Origin: Novakomyces olei
Taxonomy: Eukaryota; Ascomycota; Novakomycetes; Novakomycetales; Novakomycetaceae
NCBI GenBank assembly: GCA_016906335.1
Contig: JADEYG010000007.1
Coordinates: forward strand, 1,876,001-1,940,000
Direction of reading: 5' to 3'
DNA length: 64,000 nucleotides
Below the pieces are notes generated by a model. That model saw only the letters and a program-made list of their open reading frames with translations, was not told the origin of the DNA and made no database searches. Positions 13,920 to 24,322 of the stretch are shown in pieces. The position numbers and the translations under genes were made by a program. How positions within the stretch are numbered: the stretch's first letter is position 1; each line of letters begins with the position of its first letter.

Positions 13920-16009
13920 ATGTCCAGCTACAATGGGACGGGCGCAACGGGCGGCAATGATCTTATAGTTGATCTAAATCAATGGTACGATCCCGGAAAT
14001 ATCGGATACATCAGCGTTATGGGATCTTTAGTGTTCCTGATGCCTTTTGGTATTGGCTTTTTCTACTCGGTATGCACATTGGAGAATAATTTGGAAATAT
14101 TAAAAAGAATAAAACGGCTTATGAATGAACCCAGTACAGCAAAATTAACCTTGGAAAGCAAATCAATTTTACGGGAATAATTTTATTTCTAACTTTTAAT
14201 ATTATAGGGCTTGGTACAAAGAAAATCAGCCTTGTCTGCACATTGGCTGGTATTGGCTATTTCTGCCATTTCCTTGTTCCAATGGTATTTTTGGGGTTAT
14301 AGCCTCGCTTTTTCTGGCACAGGCACTAGCGGGTACATCGGCAATCTGAATCATTTCGCCCTCTTGGGCGTGCTAGGCCGGCCGAGTCCTGCGAGTGATG
14401 TCATACCTGATATACTCTTTTGCATGTTTCAAGGCATGTTTGCCGTCGTTACAAGTATGAAAAGCTTTCTTTAATTTTGTTTGATTTATTATTAAAGCAC
14501 TATTTATCGTTTTTTTTATATTTGTTTGTTATCGTACGTTATTATTTATTTTTTAATATTTTTCAGAGTTAAACTTACCTTATAGTGGTTCTTATTACTG
14601 GCGCTGCCGCAGAGCGTGGTCGGGTTTTCCCCTTTATCATATTCTCATTTGTCTGGCTTACTGCTGTTTATTGTCCTTTAGCAAATTGGATATGGTCGCC
14701 TAACGGGTGGGCATACAAGTGGGGGGTTTACGATTATGCTGGCGGTGGCCCCGTAGAAATCGGATCTGGTGTGGGAGCACTGGCTTATAGTCTTGTACTT
14801 GGTAAAAGAAGGCCGACGACTGGACTTGGTGTCCATTCCCGTCATTCCGTCACTTCTATCGTGCTGGGTAGGATATATCATTTGTTTTCCTTTTCGTCAT
14901 TATCAATTTATTTGTAAATATTATTTTATTCTCCATTTTGTACCTGAATTTTTTATTAAGCTTGTGTACTTTTAAAAGATTTACAGATAACAAGAACAAT
15001 CATACCTTTCTTATGCGAAAGCATGTGGCATTATTAACATCTAGGCACGGCTCTCCTCTGGATCGGCTGGCTCGGCTTTAATGGAGGTAGCGCTCTGGGA
15101 GCCAATCTCCGAAGCGTGTATTCTATAATAAACACAAATATTACGGGGGCTGTTTCCGGTATGACGTGGTGTATTCTCGATTTTCGCCTGGATCGAAAAT
15201 GGACGGTAGTTGGGTTCTGCTCCGGAGTCATTGCCGGTCTTGTTGGTGCAACTCCGGCTTCAGGTTACATCAGTTTCCACGCTTCAGTATTGCTTGGAGT
15301 ACTTTGTGGAGCTGCGTGCAATTACTCTACAAAACTCAAATTTTTAATGCGAATTGATGACGCAATGGATGTATTTGCTGAGCACGGCGTAGGGGGGATT
15401 ATTGGGTTAATTATGAATGCTCTTTTCGCAGAAAGAACTGTTGTGGCTCTCGACTCTGCCTACTCTGGATCAAGCGCAATCCCGGGTGGCTGGGTCAATC
15501 ACAATTACAGGCAACTGTATAAGCAAATTGTTTACCTGTTGGCTGCTGCCGGCTATGTTTTCACTGTTACATGCTTGATTCTCGTTATCATGAACCGAAT
15601 TCCGCTGTTAAGGTTACATATCCGCGTATGTGGAGACGCGGAAGAACAAGGCATAGATTCTGATCAGCTCGGAGAGTTTGCCTACGATTATATCGAGGTG
15701 AGGCGAAGTCATCTGGACGGGCCTGCATCTGCAAATCGGGACTCTGAGCCTCAGACAATTGATGGGCAATCAGAATCAACGGATAATTCAGGGCTGAAGG
15801 CGGCCGTAATAGCAAAGCCCAAAGTTGAAAATGGCAGTAGTGATAATAGAGCGCTTGCTGAGGCTGGTACCGGTAATAATGCACAGTTTTCCAACGATAC
15901 AGTTGCGCGCCAAGCGAGACAGGGCAATGGTCGGACCCAGCAAGGCCGGCAAAATCAGTCGGATAACTATACTGAAGAAAATGGGGCTATCGAGATGCGT
16001 CACGTCTAG
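13920..16009 (+). CDS. Ammonium transporter, Mep/Amt/Rh family
   Basis: Exons 13920-14069, 14208-14454, 14586-14867 and 15045-16009 give 547 residues. About eleven membrane segments are visible, starting with the extracellular WYDPGNIGYI motif and GSLVFLMPFGIGFFYS. Family signatures include ITGAAAERGR, YDYAGGGPVEIGSGVGALAY, WIGWLGFNGGS, TGAVSGMTW, TPASGYISFHASVLLG and HGVGGIIG. The cytosolic tail of about 130 residues (from about residue 420) is polar and rich in Asn, Gln and Ser. It imports ammonium at the plasma membrane. The acceptor of intron 2 is TATAG at 14585, because the earlier CAG would introduce a stop. Which MEP paralogue it matches cannot be told. Confidence 0.94.
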
Positions 16010-16725
16010 GGTTTAATGAAAAGTAACGCAAAGAAAGAGATTAAGAGGGAGAGAAAGAGAAAGAAGGACCAAAGGAAGAAACAATGAGACTGACAAGATT
16101 TTTGGAGGAGACGGCGACTTTATGTATTTTTTTGAAATTATTTTATGGGGGAAAAGTTTTTGAATTGCATTTTAAGAATTATTATTATTTTTCAAGCCTA
16201 TTTCTATATATTTCTTTAGCATCATTCCCAAATTTTGTAATATTTTTTTTTAATTACTATTTAATTTCCGGCATTGTCTGTGCGCTGTCGAACATTAACG
16301 CCAAAAAAAGAAAACAGGTTTGATGACAGGCTCGCTATGAACACGATGAGGCTTGTATTTTGTTAGTAAATGATATAACGCATGCATGTATACTCAATGT
16401 ATTTCCTCTTTTATACCTAGTTTTTGGTTTTGGCTTTAGGGGAATTATTATTGTATTTTTTTCTGTAAAGGCAGAGATCAGATGAATTCTTCTACAAACC
16501 AATATTTCCGACCAGTATGGGAACTAATACATTTGAGACGATTGTGGAACTGTGCGTTATTTCAGTCTTCAAGTTTTGCATTGCTCAAGATCTGGTCGAA
16601 GTTCTCCCTCCTTATATCCCAAACAAACCCTAGGGTTTATGTCAAGATGATAATAAGAATGGCGCTTTTTTATGTATAAAGATATATGAGAAGCCCTTGA
16701 TATATAACGTAAAGCTATAGCAGCC
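16010..16725. other. Spacer ammonium transporter / Irc21-like gene
   Basis: About 0.7 kb, AG-rich just after the transporter stop (16020-16080) and AT-rich after. It holds an AAACCCTAGGGTTT element at about 16624-16637, a palindromic double CCCTA half-site. No gene recognised. Confidence 0.4.
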
Positions 16726-16779
16726 ATGGACCAGGCATTTGGCATTTTATCATACATTCCATATTGTGATGGGAAATGA
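16726..16779 (+). promoter_or_regulatory. uORF overlapping the start of the cytochrome b5-like gene
   Basis: An ATG at 16726, in the good context GCCATGG, opens a 17-codon frame ending in TGA at 16777-16779. This overlaps the main start codon (16769) by 11 nt in another frame. If transcription begins upstream of 16726, ribosomes initiating here would bypass the main ATG, so the uORF would repress the gene. The transcript start is unknown. Confidence 0.4.
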
Positions 16780-17476
16780 GCCGGCGCCCATCCAAGCAGG
16801 GGCTGCCGCCCGGCGAGGAAAACAGGAACCTATAGATTCCTTAAGCGGTGGTGGATTGATGCCAGGCCACTTTCGGGCCCCTCCAGAGTCCAATAGGATA
16901 CGGCAGAAGACCGCGCTCTCCCCAGGAAGATCTCAATTAGACTGGGCGAGGTTATCGGCGTCTGGCGCAGATTTAAGGGTACGAGGAGCGACTTGAAAGT
17001 TGTGTTTGCCTGCTAATAAGCGCGTCAAGTTTTTGCCAACATTAACTCATTATACTGATTATTATTATGTTTTAAATGCTTTTTTCCTCGAGTCTATTGC
17101 TGCTTTTGTTTATTTTTTTTTTATTTCCAACCCTCGTCTCAACCTTTACAATATATATAATGAACGACTAATTATGATATCTCAAAACTATAATTCGATC
17201 ACGTCTAATGTTCAGGGTGTTGACTCGCCAATGCTATTAAGGATAACGCCTTCTCAGCTGGCAGCCCATAAATCACGTGACGATATATGGACGGCCATAC
17301 ATGGACGTGTGTATAATGTAACCCATTATTTACCTTTTCATCCAGGCGGTGAACGTCGTCTTTTGCAGGTGGCAGGCAAGGATGGAACCGAACAATTTAT
17401 GCGCAGTCATGCGTGGGTGAATGCTGAAAATATGCTCAAAAACTGCTTTGTCGGGTACCTTGTACCGGATCGTTGA
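16769..17476 (+). CDS. Cytochrome b5 domain protein, Irc21-like
   Basis: Two exons: 16769-16978 (donor GTACGA) and 17216-17476, giving 156 residues. The N-terminal 70 residues are low complexity and end LDWARLSASGADLR, matching the linker before the heme domain in fungal Irc21-like proteins. The C-terminal 85 residues are a complete cytochrome b5 fold: DDIWTAIHGRVYNVTHYLPFHPGG with heme ligand His near 112 and the second ligand in MRSHAW near 135. There is no membrane anchor, so it should be soluble. Electron partner unknown; Irc21-type proteins are implicated in sterol and drug responses in yeasts. Confidence 0.85.
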
Positions 17477-17714
17477 GCAGTTCGACATAGACAATGTACA
17501 TAAAGGGTTGGCAGTGCTTTTTGATCGCTCTTATGCCTGGCAACGTATTTAGAGAGACTGGCTATATATAATTAAATAATTAGATGTTCATCATATTATA
17601 AAGCGTATTTCTAACATTATACAAAGAGATACATCTTTCCTAAATGGCATTTTTTGCAAGCCAACTACCACGTAATATCACCTTAACAAATTCCCTTAAT
17701 CGTTACTATATTCC

Positions 17715-18866
17715 TCACTTGTGACGCTCATAACGGCCCACAACTACACTATGGTTTCGTTCATAGGGCTCAAGTGTAAGCTGCTCTTGGGGACGAATAC
17801 GTTCATCGCGCATCTTTTGTACTTCACGTGCGAAAACGACGGCTGGCTCAACCGTACTGTCAATTGAAGAGGCCTTGATAGAAATGACAACACCGCCTCC
17901 ATTGCGCAAGAAATTGTGAGCGTTCAATGCCACGATACGAGCTTGATCAGGCTGGGCAACATCGGCAAAAATGCAGTCCACCATTCCCACGAGCATACGA
18001 TATTTTTGCGGATGACGGGCATCTTCAACGATAGGCACAACATTTGTACGCTTCTTCGCCATATTAAGCAAATCACGGCCGCTGCGATGGGAAAACTCGA
18101 CAGCGTACACAATTCCTTCAGGACCCACAAGGTCTGCAACGTGTGATACGGATGTGCCCGAAGCTGCTCCCAAATATAGAACTTTGGAACCTGGTTTCAT
18201 GTAGATATTGTCGATACCACCCAGAATAGCCGCCGCTAATTTTGACCTGAACGGATTCCATACACGATATTCAGTTTTTGTGCCATCAGGGCCTTCAACG
18301 GCAATACGTTTTTCATTATATACGGACTGGTTTAATCAGTATATGAGAACGAAGAGTAGATAATTTATTGTGAACAATTAAGCTGAAACCAAAACGTAAA
18401 CCTTGCAAGCAAATCTGATAGAGAACACTCAAGCCGCGAAATGAACTTCATCACAAAATCGGGTAAAAGAATAGAATGTAACGATAAAAAGAAACAAAAA
18501 ACAATAGAATAATAAAAATAATAATAAAACCAATTAAAAAATAATAATAAAACTTACCTCTCCAGGAGTAAGATTCTTCGTAACAAGTAGATCCTCTTTC
18601 CCGCGTGCAATGAAAACACCAGCGTGTCTATGAGGCTCAATTATAACTTTGCTACCGCCTTTGCCTCCACGGCCGCCGGCAGCTCCACCACCACGACCTC
18701 CTCTGCCTCCTCTACCACCTGGGCCTCCGCCACGGCCACCGCCTCGACTGCCTCCACGGCCACCACCGCCACGGCCACCACGAGGGGTAAATCCCCCTCT
18801 GCCACCGCCGCCACGTCCGCCTCTAGCGCCACCACGGCCGCCACGACCGCCAGGAGTGAACGCCAT
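17715..18866 (-). CDS. NOP1: Fibrillarin, box C/D snoRNP 2'-O-methyltransferase
   Basis: Exons 18558-18866 and 17715-18326 give 306 residues. The first about 75 residues are an RGG/GAR domain. The methyltransferase follows, with [49 protein letters not shown], the SAM-binding [23 protein letters not shown] and the catalytic region ending in [12 protein letters not shown]. Fibrillarin methylates rRNA guided by C/D snoRNAs in the nucleolus. The 231-nt intron contains one GTGATGA C-box-like motif, but I could not pair it with a convincing D box. Divergent from RPL17 across about 690 bp. Confidence 0.97.
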
Positions 18867-19556
18867 TCTAGTTCAATATGCGACAAATTTTTTTTCAATT
18901 TTTATGATTTTGATTTAAATTTGTTCAATTATTTGATTGATTATATGGGAAGGCTGTAATAGTATACGATTTATTATAATATACGATTTTATCCTGACGC
19001 ATTATGAGTACATACAAGTAAAAATTGAAAATATTAGTTTGAAAGACGGAAATTTAATAATCGCAGGCATGTCTATCGTCGCTGTCCCACAATGCTAAAT
19101 GGGTTAGAAAACAAAAAGATATAGTACGTATTATATATGTAATGTAGAGAGTTTCAATCTATGATACGATGCCACGGAGTTGTGCAAATTAGATTTTCAT
19201 AGAAGCCGTCAGTAAACTCTAACGAGTGAGCACCAGTAACGACTTGTCAAATTTTAGTGATTTGTGTGGCCAAGTCAATTTAGATGCCTTCAATCTAACT
19301 AAAGTGATTGTACTGATCGTGCTTCCCCGAACAGAATACTTGAGAGAACGCAATATTAGACTCTTGTGCAAAGCTAATTTACTTGGATTTAATTATCTTC
19401 TTTATTATCATAAACAGAATACAAATATATAGACACATAAAACCACATATAAATCAGCGTACATAAAGTGTTAGGGTAGGGTTTGTTCCTTGTAGTCATA
19501 AAGTGTAAACGAACCCTCAGCTTGCACACAACAACTCGTCCATAACACATCTAATT
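18867..19556. other. Divergent region NOP1 / RPL17
   Basis: 690 bp between two ribosome-related genes transcribed away from each other. The TAGGGTAGGG box lies nearer RPL17. No RNA gene or credible coding sequence was seen. Confidence 0.45.
19472..19481 (+). promoter_or_regulatory. Homol-E-like box upstream of RPL17
   Basis: TAGGGTAGGG, identical to the boxes at RPL28 and RPL39, lies 76-85 bp before the RPL17 start codon. A weaker GTAGTCAT follows at about 19491-19498, at the position of Homol-D. Likely site of the ribosomal-protein transcription machinery. Confidence 0.65.
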
Positions 19557-20250
19557 ATGGTGCGTTACGCTGCTGAGCCGTCGGTCACGGCGACCAAGTC
19601 TGCAAAGGCACGCGGCAGCTATCTCCGTGTGCACTTCAAGAACACTCGTGAAGCCGGTAAGAAAAATTGAAGAAAATCAAGTCTTTTTTTACGGGTTTTT
19701 TTTTTGGTAGAATTGTGTCGGCAATGTGCAATGTGCAAAGAGAACCAAACCCGTGGCAAACAACAGTTTTCTAACATGCAATGTAGCTGGCGCTATCCGT
19801 GGCCTTAACGTGGACAAGGCCCTCTCTTATTTGGGAGATGTAAAAGAGCACAAGCAGGCGGTCCCTTTCCGTCGCTTCCACCGTGGCATTGGACGCACTT
19901 CGCAGGGCAAACAATTCGGAGTTACTCAGGCACGCTGGCCTGTCAAATCTGCCGAGTTTTTGATTGACCTACTCAAGAACGCTCGCGCTAACGCGGAAGA
20001 GAAAGGTTTGGATGTTGAGAAGCTCATCGTCGGACACATTCAAGTGAACCAGGCACCCAAGCAACGCCGACGGACGTACCGTGCTCACGGTCGTATTGGC
20101 CCGTACCTGTCACACCCTTCGCACATTGAGATCATCGTCGTTGAGGGTGAGGAGGGTGTCGCCAAGGCTAAGGAGGGCAAGGAAATTACCCGTGTTTCTG
20201 TGCGCCAACGCGCCAAGGCCCGGACTCTGGCTCTGCGCAAGCAGGCATAA
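19557..20250 (+). CDS. RPL17: Large-subunit ribosomal protein uL22 (yeast L17)
   Basis: Exons 19557-19656 and 19787-20250 give 187 residues (yeast L17 is 184). It starts MVRYAAEP and contains the uL22 signatures [60 protein letters not shown] and [23 protein letters not shown]. It lines the 60S exit tunnel. The 130-nt intron has the branch site CTAAC 14 nt before the AG and stays open in one frame, so unspliced reading would look like an alternative N-terminus. Confidence 0.97.
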
Positions 20251-20701
20251 GCCTAGAAGCTTAATGCATTGAATTATATCATTTAATTGGAAAATTTTGT
20301 CATTTGTAATGCTCGGTAGTGATAAGTGTATAATGTTTTGCCTCAATTGACGCTTCTTGTCTCGTGATCAATATAATTGATGTAAATTTTGTATACTCAA
20401 CATACCGTTGTATGCTATATTATATATTATGACTAGAAAATATATTATATCTAGAAAATTATTATAACTATAAAATATTATAACTATAAAATTGAAAATA
20501 TGAGGTTGAAAAGGCCTGGATTATTATTACTAAACGTAAATCTTTAGGGCCTGCCAGTTCTATTGACTAAGACTCTTTAGATTCTTAAATTCGTCCCACG
20601 CTTCCTTCAGAGTGAAAAATCGAGAATTATTAGATTTTATAAACGCGCTCAATTACCCGTCCAGTGCAACAGTTTTTGGGCCCATTTTTCCCATATAAAT
20701 G
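20251..20701. other. Convergent spacer RPL17 / COY1
   Basis: 451 bp, AT-rich. It may contain an alternative last COY1 exon (about 20568-20612; see findings). Nothing else recognised. Confidence 0.4.
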
Positions 20702-22912
20702 CTAGACTCGTGCCCATACCTGAAAAAAGTAAAGAACATGCAACGCTGTCAAATAAAGCGTGAAAAGGACGCGTCTTAGCCGTGAAGCCAAGACAAACCG
20801 CGCAATGTGGTAAACAACTTTCTCTAAAGGATCCAGTGACTGAACAGCCCTCGTTGTTTCCTAAAAGTCAGACAGTGCAGTTCATCTTTAATTGAATTTC
20901 CTTTTTCTTACCCGCTGCCGGAAGGATTCAAATGGCGAGACGCTCTCTTCATACTTGGACGCGTACCTGTCCATCAGTCCAGTCTGTTTTGTTCCCGACA
21001 TATTTATAACCGTATCATGGCTTGATGATGCTAGCTCCGGTCTGTAATTAGTGAGGTACCGGTTCCTCTCGTACAACGCTACATTATCCTTCTGCAAGGT
21101 TTGCAGCTCTGTGCGCGACTGCTGTAGCTGTGATTGCAAAAGTTTTGTCTGCGATTCTAGCTCAGTGTTTCGTGCTTTAAATCGGTCGCGTTGTTGCGTT
21201 ATTATTGGCAGAATTCCAGAATTTGCTTCTGCTATCCTCTCTCCTGCGCCTTCTCCACTTCCTCCAATAATCGACGTTGTAGGGCTGATTCTACCCCACG
21301 CGGTAGAGGGAGCCCGTGTATAGCGCGAGGGTGCCACACTGCGCGCTTCAGTACGGTCGTTCATCTCCATGAGATCCTGCTCTAGCTTCCTATTGGCCTC
21401 CTCCAACTCTACAACTTTACCAGACAGCGTCTCATTCTCCAAAGTTACGCGATCAATCTGCTCACTACGTTCAGCGAGTTCAACTCTTACTCGTGTTAAA
21501 TCGTCGTTCAATTTACGATTATGGACATGCATCATTTGCTCCAGCGATCCTTCTCGTGAAGGCTCATCGTCACCGAGCGAAAACTCGATTTGCTGTTGAT
21601 TAGAAATGAGCAAATAGAAGACATTATTGTAGTAATGGAAAAAGTATTGGGATAGCGGAAATAATAAACGAATAAATGATCAAAAAAAGGATGGGTAATT
21701 TTGAAAATGTTTAATTTTAATAATGAATAATACACAATTGACAACAAACAATACGCAAATAATAAAATACAAAACAACTAGCAAATACAAGCCTAGATAA
21801 GTCTTACTTTTAACATTTGCAACTCCCTTTTAACTTCATCATAGTCACTGTACTGTGCCAACTTGTCCTGCAATGCCCGTACATCCTCCGCACGCCGCGC
21901 ACACTGAGCCTCCAAATCACGCTGTTTCCGCATTAAACTGCCCACTTCCGCCTCGTGAGCGTCTCGGGTATTAGCGAATCGGCGTCCCAGTGCGGTATAA
22001 TCGGCCTCCACTCCCTCCAATCGCCCACGCAAATCAGACATTTCGTCCTTCTCAACAGTGCCTGCTCGTACAGAAGCCAATTCCTGTACGAGCTGAGCAT
22101 TTCGCTGTTCCAATTCTGCTGCTGTTTTGCGAACTCGCTGCAGATCATTTTGTAGCAAATCCAGTTCCGCATCAGCAGCTGCATTTTTCTTCTCTGCCAC
22201 AGCATCAGCGTCAATTGACGAAGAATTGCCCAATTGATCTGCCCGCAGATCTTTGTAAGCTTCCCGAGCTTCCTGCAATTGCTCCTGTAACTCTTGTTCA
22301 CGGTTCGTCCACTGTCTTTCTTGTTCCGCAAATCGAGCCTGCAATTCTGCCTCTCTCGCAGCCACAGAGTCGCGTACACGCGACTCTGTGCGGCGCTGAA
22401 GTTGCTCTAATTGGACGCGTAACGCGTCAACATCCGCCTGGTCCGCAATGCGCCCGCGCAACTCACGATTCTCACGGTCTAGCCGTGCCGCGTCCTCACT
22501 CGAATAGAGCTGATCAATGGTCGCCTCTAACAGCGGATAAGGATCTGGTGCGGAGCCAATAATGCCCTGCAAAGTAAGAAAGTACGTTTCCCCAAGCTTG
22601 GCGCGCTCCGTCAGGCTGTCGATTCCGTGCTGAAACTCTTTAAGAATTCCACGCCACTGTACGAGCTTTTCCTCGTCCGTTGCTCGTCGAAAATCTGTAG
22701 CCCATGTTTAGCTTTGGCGCTCTTTCACTATTTCGTAATTACTACACCCTAAACCTACCTCTGGCTGCCTGAGCTAGTTGCTTGCGCTCATGGACAGACG
22801 CCTCCTGACCATTACGGACTTCATCACGCTGCTGCTGAAGCCGTGGCTGTAACGACGCTAAGTCGATATCGCGCCAGCTTATAAGGCCGCGTTGGAAAGT
22901 GCTCTCCGCCAT
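20702..22912 (-). CDS. COY1: CASP/Coy1 golgin-type Golgi membrane protein
   Basis: Exons 22759-22912, 21808-22694, 20912-21592 and 20702-20860 give 626 residues (yeast Coy1 is 679). The N-terminus has the CASP pattern SWRDIDLASLQPRLQQQ, then FRRATDEEKLVQWRGILKEFQHGIDSLTERAK and APDPYPLLEA. Most of the protein is predicted coiled coil. The C-terminus carries the family block YEESVSPFESFRQRE, SLDPLEKVVYHIARFVLASRLRR and a single membrane segment VLFTLYLTALHVLYFF, giving a tail-anchored-like topology. CASP proteins act in intra-Golgi vesicle tethering. The stop at 20702 assumes read-through of a possible last donor. Divergent from the CCDC174-like gene. Confidence 0.9.
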
Positions 22913-23400
22913 GTGGGAGTAGTTATCTGGTACAGGTTAATAGTATATACTGTTTATACGACTATAGTGCTTTATATTTATTTATTTATTTATTTATTAT
23001 TTATTTATTATTTATTTATTATTTATTTATTATTTATTTATTATTTATTTATTATTTATTTATTGTATCGTTTGCGTGTGGGGGTTTCTGGCATAAAGTA
23101 CAAAGCAGTTGGAAAGACTCCATATTGCCAATATAATTCAAAAGCACAGCAATCACAGTCGTGAATTCTTAAAGTCATGAGCTTGATGTTACATGTCATT
23201 GCAATCACTACGAAGCCTTTCTGATGGACAATAGCTGATAATAATAGTAGATATATAGTAGATAAATAGAAGATAAATAATAGATAAATAGTAGATAAAT
23301 AGTAGATAAATAGAGTAGATAAATAGTAGATAAATAGCTGATAAATAGTAAACTGACATAATTGCAGCAAACAATATGATTAGGTAATGATATTCAGACC
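22913..23400. repeat. Divergent promoter with two oppositely oriented 11-mer arrays
   Basis: The 488-bp spacer contains an array of TTATTTATTTA units (22977-23064, about 7-8 copies) and, 190 bp on, an array of GTAGATAAATA units (about 23256-23350, about 8 copies). The reverse complement of the second unit is TATTTATCTAC, so the two arrays are related as an imperfect inverted pair. No gene between them. Confidence 0.7.
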
Positions 23401-24000
23401 ATGGACAGAATATCGGCATCTTCAGGTCTCGAACTGTCACAAGAGCTCGCAAAAGCGCGGGCGCGTTTTGAAGCAGACCGTCAGAACCAGTCTGGGCGTC
23501 AGCGGCGTCATGGTGTGGTGAAAAAGCCGCTAAGAAAAGTAGATAAAGCCTTGCAAAAAGCAGATGAACCTAGAAAGGCGAACGTGCAAGTGGGAAATAC
23601 TGAAGAACCGAGTGACTCGCGTGTGAACGCGGCGCTCGCACAGAAAGCGCAGCAATATAATCACTTGAAACGTGGTGGATGGGCAGGTTTAGCTGATGAG
23701 TCGCTTGTCGATTTCGAGCAAAAGGACGAGGAGAATTCGGAAGATGATTATGCCAAAGAGGATCGTCATGAATCTGATGAAGAAATGGTAGAATATACCG
23801 ATGAGTTTGGACGTGTGCGGGAAGTCCGCAAGAGCAAAATGGCTAAATATGAGCTGTACGACAATCTGGTCTCTGAGCGGCCCACCAATCTTATTCATGG
23901 GGAGTATATGCCTCACGTCGAGATTGACGAGGAGAGGGCTCGTGAGATTATGAATGAGCAAAATGAAGGTGATTTTGGAGGATGATTTTAATTAATTAGT

Positions 24001-24035
<35 letters not shown>

Positions 24036-24322
24036 TCTATTTCTTGAACTGTTGCTCATTTCTAGTCAAAGTCGAGCGCTATGATGCATCAAAAGAAGTG
24101 CGCCAGCGCGGCGCTGGATTCTACCAGTTTTCACTTGGCGATGAGGAGGCGCGGCAAGAGCAGATGAAAAGCTTGGAAGAAGAGCGGCGTGCTACTGAGG
24201 AAGCGCGTCGGCGCGCAATTGGCGCACGTGACCGTTATCATCGTCGACTAGACGAAAGACGCTCTATGTTGAAAAAGGTGGCAGCACAAGCGCGTAGTGC
24301 AGAACTGTTTGAGAATTTGTAA
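23401..24322 (+). CDS. CCDC174-like coiled-coil protein (DUF4078)
   Basis: Exons 23401-23968 and 24066-24322 give 274 residues. The family pattern is clear: AALAQKAQQYNHLKRGGWAG, LVDFEQK, an acidic stretch, EYTDEFGRVREVRKSKM, then in exon 2 VKVERYDASKEVRQRGAGFYQFSLGDEEARQEQM and a highly charged helical C-terminus. Animal CCDC174 is nuclear and linked to the exon junction complex and spliceosome; the role here is inference. The intron (23969-24065) is filled with TTTA repeats, and its donor GTGATT is weak, but the splice restores the conserved block in phase. Confidence 0.8.

Noticed and set aside
16482-16679. 65-codon frame between the ammonium transporter and the b5 gene
   Set aside because: No conserved motif; AT-rich spacer-like composition.
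18327-18557. Intronic C/D snoRNA in NOP1
   Set aside because: A GTGATGA motif is present, but no well-placed CTGA D box and terminal stem could be found.
18624-18959. Open frames opposite the fibrillarin RGG domain (Pro-rich, Thr/Ala-rich)
   Set aside because: Mirror of the GC-rich GAR codons; the fibrillarin frame is conserved on the other strand.
19226-19432. 68-codon frame upstream of RPL17
   Set aside because: No ATG-supported conserved sequence; lies in the promoter region.
19726-20250. RPL17 starting at an upstream alternative codon inside the intron
   Set aside because: The conserved N-terminus is encoded by exon 1 (19557-19656), and the intron simply stays open in frame.
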